From contig JANMVX010000175.1 in assembly GCA_031393505.1 (NCBI GenBank), positions 1 through 64,000 on the forward strand: 64,000 nt of DNA, given 5' to 3'. The translations under genes were made by a program, and so were the position numbers. Shown here piece after piece: positions 41,650-48,077 of this stretch. The notes beneath the pieces were generated by a model, which was not told the origin of the DNA, ran no database searches, and saw nothing but the letters and a program-made list of their open reading frames with translations. The DNA comes from JANYHF01 sp031393505 (lineage in GTDB: Bacteria > Pseudomonadota > Alphaproteobacteria > Rhizobiales > Hyphomicrobiaceae). Numbering within the stretch: position 1 is the stretch's first letter; each line of letters opens with the position of its first letter.

Positions 41650-42093
41650 ATGGGTATCGTACCGCAGACCGCCGAGTTCAAATCCGCCGTGGTTTTCCGC
41701 GCCGATTGCGATGCGTTGTCGCCGCGCCGCCCCGAAGGCGCGCAGGCATCCGATTTTCAGTTCTGGTCGGGCCTGTCCGGTCGCAGCTATGTGCACACGA
41801 TTTTCGATCTGATCGGCTGCCCGCGCGTGCCGGCGTGCTCCTATGTGCTGGTCAAGCGCGACGGCGACGGCGTCCGCTCGGCTCTGCGCATCGGCACGGT
41901 ATCGGCCGACGCCTGGTCGCTCAATCTGGCGGAAATCCGCCACCGCGCTGCGCAACTGGGCGCCAATGAGGTGCATCTGCACCTGATCGCGAGCGATGCG
42001 GCCAGCCAGCAGCGCGTCGCCGAAGATCTGCAAGCCAAGCAGTTCGCGGAGCTGTCTCCCGAGCCCGCGGCCCGGCCGGCGTATCTTTGCTAG
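41650..42093 (+). CDS. Conserved hypothetical alphaproteobacterial protein
   Basis: The 147-residue protein begins MGIVPQTAEFKSAVVFRADCD at ATG 41650. Its core, DFQFWSGLSGRSYVHTIFDLIGCPRVPACSYVLVKRDGDG, followed by LRIGTVSADAWSLNLAEIRHRAAQLGANEVHLHLIA, recalls uncharacterised proteins of Rhizobiales and relatives. There is no signal peptide or membrane segment. A function is not known. The position after the cobalamin locus does not say more, as repeats separate them. A strong hairpin follows its stop. Confidence 0.7.
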   Translation: MGIVPQTAEFKSAVVFRADCDALSPRRPEGAQASDFQFWSGLSGRSYVHTIFDLIGCPRVPACSYVLVKRDGDGVRSALRIGTVSADAWSLNLAEIRHRAAQLGANEVHLHLIASDAASQQRVAEDLQAKQFAELSPEPAARPAYLC

Positions 42094-42129
42094 TCTCTAC
42101 GGTTTGCTTCCAAGCACGCTCGAAACGCA

Positions 42130-42159
42130 CAAAGGGCGTCCGCTCAGGGACGCCCTTTG
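42130..42159. terminator. Hairpin after the hypothetical gene
   Basis: A 12-bp perfect stem, CAAAGGGCGTCC (42130-42141) with GGACGCCCTTTG (42148-42159), with a 6-base loop and followed by GCCTTTC. It is a good terminator-like hairpin between the convergent genes at 41650 and 42226, but without a long T run. Confidence 0.7.
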
Positions 42160-42225
42160 GCCTTTCGCAACCCTGTCAAGCCTGGATCAAACTTGGCGGG
42201 GCTGCCTAGAGAGTCTGCGCAGCAC

Positions 42226-42759
42226 TTATTCGCTTTGATCAGAGCACAGGGTGTAATTGGCGGCGGCGGTCGCAGCGGCCGCAACGACAACCACCGGTTC
42301 GTTGGTGGTGCCGGCGTCGCCGGACGTTTCGACCGACGAATCGGTAGCCGACCCTTGGCCGACATTGTTCGATTCGGTTGTGTCGTCGGCGACCGGGATG
42401 GGCTGTTCGGACGCGTTGGCGACCGTGGTCGGCAGTGGGCGCATGATGCGGGCGGTGTAGACGGCGCCGTCCTCCGGCATCCAGCCGCAGGTCTGAAAGC
42501 CCGGGTTGGGCAACGAGGTCGCGCAGGCGACGTTGTGGGCGTCATCGACAACTTCCAGCGCCACATCCTGCTGATCGGATTCAAGCGTGAAGTGTGACCG
42601 CATGGTCGAATCGAGCGTGAACGTCTGCGTCTGGATTGCGCCGGACGCCACGGTGCCCGTCGAGCAAACCGGCGTCGCATAAGCCACCTGTGGGGCGACG
42701 CCCGCCGTGGAACCGATCAGAGCAATCCCCAAAAGGATATTTAGTTTGGTGCGGAACAT
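42226..42759 (-). CDS. Secreted protein of unknown function
   Basis: From ATG 42759 (MFRTKLNILLGIALIGSTAGV) the protein has 177 residues and a clear signal peptide ending near AYA-TPVCS. The mature part has four Cys (VCSTG, NVACATS, FQTCGW, TLCSD) and a Thr/Ser/Asp-rich stretch in the last third (ADDTTESNNVGQGSATDSSVETSGDAGTTNEP), which looks disordered. The segment LDSTMRSHFTLESDQQDVALEVVDDAHNVACATS could be a beta-sandwich of the pre-peptidase type, but this is only an impression. I do not recognise a family. Confidence 0.7.
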   Translation of the reverse strand: MFRTKLNILLGIALIGSTAGVAPQVAYATPVCSTGTVASGAIQTQTFTLDSTMRSHFTLESDQQDVALEVVDDAHNVACATSLPNPGFQTCGWMPEDGAVYTARIMRPLPTTVANASEQPIPVADDTTESNNVGQGSATDSSVETSGDAGTTNEPVVVVAAAATAAANYTLCSDQSE

Positions 42760-42936
42760 TGCCACCTCCATAGAATTTCGCCTCTGAAGGAAGACTACAC
42801 CGCAGGTGAGAACTAACTGTTGTCGGAATGCTTAGAATTTTATCCGATTGGAATTTTATCTGATGTCGCCGCCACCGCTAAATGATTCGGAACCGAGCAG
42901 ATACGTAGAGCCACCTGATCCGCACGTAGTGAGCGT

Positions 42937-43182
42937 AAGAGGCGCTGGCTGACGGTCTCCTCTCCCCCGTTTTCCGGGGCAGAGGAGACCGCGTCTCGCA
43001 GGCGCTTCTTCAGCGCCAAGAGCCACGCGGTCGGTGAGGGGCAGCCGCTGGCTCGGCCCCTGGTGCGACCTGTGCGGAGCAAGCGGCTGCCCCTCACCTG
43101 TCGCTTTATCCTCGGCTTCGCCTCGGAGCGACATCCTCTCCCCCAAAGTTGGGGGAGAGGAGAAGATCAGCCAGCGCCTCTT
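42937..43182. repeat. Compound inverted repeat block
   Basis: The outer arms AAGAGGCGCTGGCTGA (42937-42952) and their exact complement (43167-43182) enclose TCTCCTCTCCCC...GGGGGAGAGGAGA. The part 42981-43056 is almost identical to 27731-27802 in the cobL-cobK gap. It makes up most of the 524-bp gap between the genes at 42226 and 43284; no gene is seen in it. Confidence 0.8.
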
Positions 43183-43217
43183 TCCTGCGTCAAACCTGAT
43201 CAGGCGCCAAAGCCAAT

Positions 43218-43246
43218 GGGCGGAAAAGCTGTTCGCTTTTCCGCCC
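43218..43246 (-). terminator. Hairpin downstream of the TadG-like gene
   Basis: A 12-bp perfect stem, GGGCGGAAAAGC (43218-43229) with GCTTTTCCGCCC (43235-43246), with a 5-base loop. It lies 38 bp past the stop codon of the gene at 43284. It probably ends that transcript, although no U tract follows on the minus strand. Confidence 0.55.
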
Positions 43247-43283
43247 ACCATTTTCATCTTCTCAGCTCAGATCCGTGACACCC

Positions 43284-45191
43284 TTAGTAGGTGATGCGGG
43301 TCCGATGGTTGCCGGTGCCGGTGGCAGACGCCAGGCGGTTGGCGATATCGGTGAACACCGAGATCAGACCGTTCTGCGAGGCGGCGGCCGAGGTCACGTC
43401 GTAGAAGTGCTGAGCCACGTTTGCATTCCAAGGCGAAGCGCAAGCCTGCAGGGCCGTCTTGGACGTTGTATCGGAGCCCAACTCCAAACCGACAGTGAAC
43501 ACCTCAACGCCAGCTGCCTTCATGTTGGTGCAGAGCGTGGCGGCCTGACTGCGGGACCTGCCGTTGGCGACCGAGGCGTTGGAGTTGTTGTCTTCGGCGA
43601 TGCTGGCGTAGTTCGTGTCATAGTGCAGGTTGTAGGCGCCGTCGGTCATCATCAAGACCACTTTCTTGACCAAGGCCGGGTCGGCGGCGGCGGGCTTGCT
43701 GCCAGCGGGCCAGAAGCTCGTCCACTTGTCCGAGATGGTGTACCAGCCCCAAGCCATGCCGATGTGGCCGGCCGTGTAGCCTGCAGCGTGCTGGGCATCG
43801 ATGGAGGCGTAGAGATCGGTACGGTTGTTGGTCAAGGGCAACAGCGGCTTGTCGGGGGCCGTGCAGTTCCGGCTGGAGGCGCTGGTGGTCGTGAAGGCAT
43901 GGAACAGCTGGGTGGACGGCGCTGCGTCATCGTAAGCGTGACCGGTCGAAGCGAGACGCTCGGCCATGCAGGTGTTGACGTAGGAGGTGCGCTGGCAGGT
44001 GGCCTGGACCAGCTGCGTGGTGCAGACCTGATGCGAGCCCGATCCACCGCTGTGACCTTGATTGTTGTGACCGTTGCGGTCATAGCCATCGCGATCATAG
44101 CCGTCGTTGTCATAGCCGTGACTACCGTAGCCGCCGCCGTGGCTGCCACCCGTGCAGTTGCCACCGCCGCCGGCGCTGCGGTTGGTGCTCATGGCGCTGC
44201 GATTGCCCCAGTCGCTGCTACCGCCGTTGCCTGAGCCGTTGTGACCATCGTCGCCACCGTTGCCCCAGCCGTTGTTGCCGTGGCCGCCGCCACGGTGATG
44301 TCCTTGATCGTCGTCATAGTCACCTTCCTGGTCGTTTTCCCAATCGCCGCCGCTCCAATGCTGGCCGTTGCCATTGGTGTTGCTGACGGTCTGGCAAACC
44401 TGCTGCTGCGTGGTGCAGGTGTAGCTGCTGGTGGTGGAGGCAGCGACGCCCGTCGCCGCTTCGGCATAGGCGCCGGCGTTGACGTACTCGGAGAACGGCA
44501 CAATGCTGACGCGCACGTTCGGGTTGGTGGAACCGGGGGGGATCAACACATCGACCAGGCGCTTGGCGGCGACCTTGGCCGTGGTCAGCTTGGCGTTGTC
44601 GTTCATCGATCCTGTCACGTCCATGACCAGAGCGATTTCCAGCTTCTGGCTGGTCGCGCCGTCCGTGTCCATCGCCATCGAGGTCTGATTGCTCGTGATG
44701 CGGATCGTCGGCATGCCGATGGCCGCCAGGAACATGGTCTTGACGTTGGCCCTGGCCGTCATTTTGACGTTGCCTTGGGCGTCGACCTTAACCGAAGTCA
44801 ACTGGGCTTTGATGTTCTTGGGCAGCGTCTTGAAGAAGTATTTCTCCGCCACGATGGCGGCGTCCTTCATCTGCATCTGGTTGTTTTGGTTGGCCGTGTT
44901 GTTGGCATAAAGCGCGCCGCCGCCATCAAACGTGCGGCCAGCGGCCAGCGAGGCCTGATCCAGCGCGCGATCCATCGCTTCTTTGGTCGCGTAGCCGCGG
45001 CCGAAGTCGACCGTCATGCCCACGAACGCCACAGCGCACATGATCGAGAAACCGAACACCATGGTCATGTTGCCGCGCTCGTCCTTGGCGAAACCAAGGC
45101 GGCCGACATTCAGTGATTTTCCGCTGTTTTCAATCCGCGTCGCCGTGCGGGTGAATCCGTCGCGCATTATACGCCCCAAGTCGCAAAACAT
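43284..45191 (-). CDS. TadG-like von Willebrand factor A protein with Gly/Asn/His/Asp-rich insertion
   Basis: From ATG 45191, eight bases after GGAGG, the protein has 635 residues. An N-terminal TadE/TadG-type segment (NMTMVFGFSIMCAVAFVGMTVDFGRGY, about 41-68) anchors it in the membrane. A vWA domain follows, with the metal-site motif MDVTGSMNDN (about 190-199) and LMMTDGAYNLHYDTNY later. Between them lies an unusual insertion of about 110 residues (about 272-386) made of Gly, Asn, His, Asp and Tyr, with YDNDGYDRDGYDRNGHNNQGH-like repeats, bounded by Cys pairs. TadG proteins belong to tad pilus loci, but no other tad gene is nearby. Function unknown. Confidence 0.83.
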   Translation of the reverse strand: MFCDLGRIMRDGFTRTATRIENSGKSLNVGRLGFAKDERGNMTMVFGFSIMCAVAFVGMTVDFGRGYATKEAMDRALDQASLAAGRTFDGGGALYANNTANQNNQMQMKDAAIVAEKYFFKTLPKNIKAQLTSVKVDAQGNVKMTARANVKTMFLAAIGMPTIRITSNQTSMAMDTDGATSQKLEIALVMDVTGSMNDNAKLTTAKVAAKRLVDVLIPPGSTNPNVRVSIVPFSEYVNAGAYAEAATGVAASTTSSYTCTTQQQVCQTVSNTNGNGQHWSGGDWENDQEGDYDDDQGHHRGGGHGNNGWGNGGDDGHNGSGNGGSSDWGNRSAMSTNRSAGGGGNCTGGSHGGGYGSHGYDNDGYDRDGYDRNGHNNQGHSGGSGSHQVCTTQLVQATCQRTSYVNTCMAERLASTGHAYDDAAPSTQLFHAFTTTSASSRNCTAPDKPLLPLTNNRTDLYASIDAQHAAGYTAGHIGMAWGWYTISDKWTSFWPAGSKPAAADPALVKKVVLMMTDGAYNLHYDTNYASIAEDNNSNASVANGRSRSQAATLCTNMKAAGVEVFTVGLELGSDTTSKTALQACASPWNANVAQHFYDVTSAAASQNGLISVFTDIANRLASATGTGNHRTRITY

Positions 45192-45401
45192 TTTTTTGCC
45201 TCCACAATTGCGATTGGAGGCCAATGTGACGGTTGCGGGTTTACAAAAGGAACCGGGATTGCTCGCAATTTTATCGAATAGGGAATTAACCGGGTAGCGC
45301 GATGTTATTGTAGTTTCTCAATGGCTAATGGGGCGTCGAGGATTTTACTCAAACCGCTGAGAACCGCCTCCGTGTGCGACTTTGGCACGGGGCCGGAGCA
45401 T

Positions 45402-45430
45402 TTGCCTTGGGCCGGTGCGCCCGCTATAGA
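45402..45430 (+). promoter_or_regulatory. Putative sigma70 promoter of ahcY
   Basis: TTGCCT (45402-45407) and TATAGA (45425-45430) are separated by exactly 17 bp. The transcript would start about 45437, leaving a leader of about 55 bases before ATG 45493, with GAGG at 45484-45487 as ribosome-binding site. The rest of the 300-bp gap from 45192 shows nothing else; I could not match the leader to the known SAH riboswitch consensus. Confidence 0.6.
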
Positions 45431-45492
45431 CGGCGCCAGATCACCCCTTGAACCATCCCGCCGCCGCCCCGAGCGGCCAAACCGAGGCTCCC

Positions 45493-46890
45493 ATGACCGC
45501 CACTGAATACAAAGTCGCCGACATCAAGCTCGCCGATTTTGGCCGCAAGGAAATCGCCATCGCCGAAACCGAAATGCCGGGTCTGATGGCCATGCGCGCC
45601 GAATACGGCAAGGAGCAACCGCTGAAGGGGGCAAGAATCGCCGGCAGCCTGCATATGACCATTCAGACGGCGGTGCTGATCGAGACCTTGAAGGCGCTCG
45701 GCGCCGATGTCCGCTGGGCCTCCTGCAACATCTTCTCGACCCAGGATCATGCGGCGGCCGCGATCGCCGCCAGCGGAACCCCGGTGTTCGCCGTCAAGGG
45801 CGAAAGTCTGGTCGAATATTGGGACTATTCGGACCAGATTTTCCATTTCGCCAATGGCGAGACGGCCAACATGATCCTGGACGATGGCGGCGACGCCACC
45901 ATGTACATCCTGCTCGGCGCCAAGGCCGAGAAGGACATCTCGGTGCTGGCCAAGCCCGGCAATGAGGAAGAAGAGGCGCTGTTCGCCACCATCAAGCGCC
46001 GCATGGCCGCCAGCCCCGGCTGGTTCGCCAAAGCCAAGGCGCAGATCAAGGGCGTGTCGGAAGAGACCACCACTGGCGTGCATCGATTGTATATGATGGA
46101 GAAGGCCGGCGACCTGCCCTTCCCGGCCATCAACGTCAATGACTCGGTCACCAAGTCCAAATTCGACAACCTCTACGGCTGCCGCGAGAGCCTGGTGGAC
46201 GCCATCCGCCGCGCTACAGACGTCATGTTGGCCGGCAAAGTCGCCGTGGTGGCCGGCTTCGGCGACGTCGGCAAGGGCTCGGCGGCCAGCCTCAAGCACG
46301 GCGGCGCGCGCGTGCTGGTGACCGAAGTCGACCCGATCTGCGCCCTGCAGGCCGCCATGGAAGGCTACGAAGTCGTCACCATGGAGGACGCCGCCCCGCG
46401 CGCCGACATTTTTGTGACCGCGACCGGCAACAAGGACGTGATCACCATCGAGCACATGCGCGAGATGAAGGACCGCGCCATCGTCTGCAACATCGGCCAT
46501 TTCGACGCTGAAGTGCAGGTCGGCGCGCTACGCAACCTGAAGTGGCACAACGTCAAGCCGCAAGTGGACGAGATCGAATTTCCGAACGGCCGCCGCATGC
46601 TGCTGCTGGCCGAAGGCCGCCTGGTGAACCTGGGCTGCGCCACCGGCCACCCCAGCTTCGTCATGTCGGCGTCGTTCACGAACCAGACCCTGGCGCAGAT
46701 CGAGCTGTGGAAGCACGGCAAGAAGTACGAGAACAAGGTGTACACGCTGCCCAAACACCTCGACGAGAAGGTCGCGATGCTGCATCTGGCCAAGTTGGGT
46801 GTGAAGCTGACGAAACTGTCGAAGGATCAGGCGGATTATATTGGGGTGACGCCGCAGGGGCCGTTCAAGCCGGATCATTATCGGTATTAG
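45493..46890 (+). CDS. ahcY: Adenosylhomocysteinase AhcY
   Basis: The 465-residue protein from ATG 45493 (MTATEYKVADIKLADFGRKEI) has the family features KGARIAGSLHMTIQTAVLIETL, WASCNIFSTQDHAAAAIA, NLYGCRESLVDAIRRAT, the NAD-binding VVAGFGDVGKGSAASL (about 256-271) and the C-terminal FKPDHYRY. It hydrolyses S-adenosylhomocysteine to adenosine and homocysteine and so clears the product of the many SAM-dependent enzymes. In Rhizobiales ahcY lies next to divL and tsaE (from memory); here they are on the same strand but separated by accessory genes. Confidence 0.97.
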   Translation: MTATEYKVADIKLADFGRKEIAIAETEMPGLMAMRAEYGKEQPLKGARIAGSLHMTIQTAVLIETLKALGADVRWASCNIFSTQDHAAAAIAASGTPVFAVKGESLVEYWDYSDQIFHFANGETANMILDDGGDATMYILLGAKAEKDISVLAKPGNEEEEALFATIKRRMAASPGWFAKAKAQIKGVSEETTTGVHRLYMMEKAGDLPFPAINVNDSVTKSKFDNLYGCRESLVDAIRRATDVMLAGKVAVVAGFGDVGKGSAASLKHGGARVLVTEVDPICALQAAMEGYEVVTMEDAAPRADIFVTATGNKDVITIEHMREMKDRAIVCNIGHFDAEVQVGALRNLKWHNVKPQVDEIEFPNGRRMLLLAEGRLVNLGCATGHPSFVMSASFTNQTLAQIELWKHGKKYENKVYTLPKHLDEKVAMLHLAKLGVKLTKLSKDQADYIGVTPQGPFKPDHYRY

Positions 46891-46915
46891 GAGGGCGACC
46901 ATTGTAGCCTAAAGT

Positions 46916-46944
46916 CTGCGGCGCCTGGTCCAGAGGTGCCGCAG
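46916..46944. terminator. Hairpin between ahcY and the convergent secreted-protein gene
   Basis: An 11-bp stem with one G/T pair, CTGCGGCGCCT (46916-46926) and AGGTGCCGCAG (46934-46944), with a 7-base loop, 26 bp after the ahcY stop. It may terminate transcription from both sides; there is no T run. Confidence 0.5.
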
Positions 46945-46967
46945 TGAATGCCCTCACTGTCCTCGAA

Positions 46968-47939
46968 TTATTTCGATGCCATACGTCGCTTGATGGGAGA
47001 ATAGTTCTTTTCCAACACGATGTGAATCGGATCCAAGACCGGTTTCGGGTCGCCGCCCTGCGGCCTCGCGTTGCCAAAAGTGTAAATCTGATATCCGAAC
47101 CCCAAGGGCAGTGACGGCGAGATATCGATCACTGCGATACCGCTGTTGCCGAATTGCTTATCGACGGAAGTCCCCTCGGGGTGCAGCAATCCTACGCTTG
47201 ACTCATCGTTTGTCTCACAAGCCGGTACGCGTTCTGCGCGACACTGATCTGTTGTGCTGAAGACTTTCGTTGGGTCGTCATTCAACTCCTTGCACCCGCA
47301 TTCTTTCGCATAGGCGTTGTTTGCTTTGATTTCCGCCATTTTTTCGTCGAAAATCCGACGTCCCGTAGCGATCAATGCCAGTTCCGCTGCTGTCAGTTCG
47401 TTGCCCGTTCGCACGTCGTAACGGAATTTGCAGTCGTGGAAGGGCAATCCTCGCTTGAAGCAGTCTGGCACGACCAAGGGCAAGGCTTCGCTGATAACTC
47501 CTACGTCGAATTCCCCCTGTAAGGCCGTGGGACCGGCTTGTCTGACCGCTTCGATGTCGGCGACCATGTAGCTCGGCAATTGCTGGCCAGTCTCTGGATC
47601 ATAGGCAAGCGGACTTTGCAGGGCGAGGCACAGACTGTTCAGTGAGAACCCTCTCGCCTGGTATTGATTCAAAAAATCATCGGAGACAGAAATGAAGTTG
47701 CCGCCAAACCCGTAGTAATAGCATTTGTTCTTGAGCGGCGCCGTCTTATCCCCGCCGGGACCATAGTTCTGCAACGTGATGCCAAGCCTGCTGAGCTCAG
47801 CCGCCGATCCAAAAACAGCAGGATAGTTGGGTTCAGTGGATTCGACGGTTTCGGTGGTTTCAGCAGCATCCTGTGCGCTGACAGTTGTGGCCGCGCCGAT
47901 CAGAACCGCGCACACCAGAGTCCGGAAGCAATGTTTCAT
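46968..47939 (-). CDS. Secreted Cys-rich protein of unknown function
   Basis: The 323-residue protein has a signal peptide (MKHCFRTLVCAVLIGAATTVSA) followed by a Thr/Glu-rich linker (ETTETVESTEPNYP). The mature domain has about ten Cys (KNKCYYYGF, LNSLCLAL, VPDCFKR, FHDCKFR, KECGCKEL, DQCRAE, PACETND), which suggests several disulfides and export to the periplasm or outside. Patches such as GFGGNFISVSDDFLNQYQARGFSLNSL are well formed, so it appears to be a real folded protein. I do not recognise a family. It converges on ahcY. Confidence 0.72.
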   Translation of the reverse strand: MKHCFRTLVCAVLIGAATTVSAQDAAETTETVESTEPNYPAVFGSAAELSRLGITLQNYGPGGDKTAPLKNKCYYYGFGGNFISVSDDFLNQYQARGFSLNSLCLALQSPLAYDPETGQQLPSYMVADIEAVRQAGPTALQGEFDVGVISEALPLVVPDCFKRGLPFHDCKFRYDVRTGNELTAAELALIATGRRIFDEKMAEIKANNAYAKECGCKELNDDPTKVFSTTDQCRAERVPACETNDESSVGLLHPEGTSVDKQFGNSGIAVIDISPSLPLGFGYQIYTFGNARPQGGDPKPVLDPIHIVLEKNYSPIKRRMASK

Positions 47940-48077
47940 GGCAAGAAACCTCCAGCTGCATCAAACGTAACAACTGACTAAGAGTTCACTCGACCTGCGG
48001 TTAGGCGAACATGCGAGCCTCCATGGATTGCAAGGGGAACCAATCGTCACGATGTCAGATCTACATGCAGCGCAGCC

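Noticed and set aside
27704..43182. CRISPR array from the many short repeats
   Set aside because: The repeats are inverted and scattered singly, without regular spacers or cas genes.
45300..45492. SAH riboswitch before ahcY
   Set aside because: The leader is GC-rich but I could not match the conserved blocks of the SAH riboswitch; only a promoter is supported.
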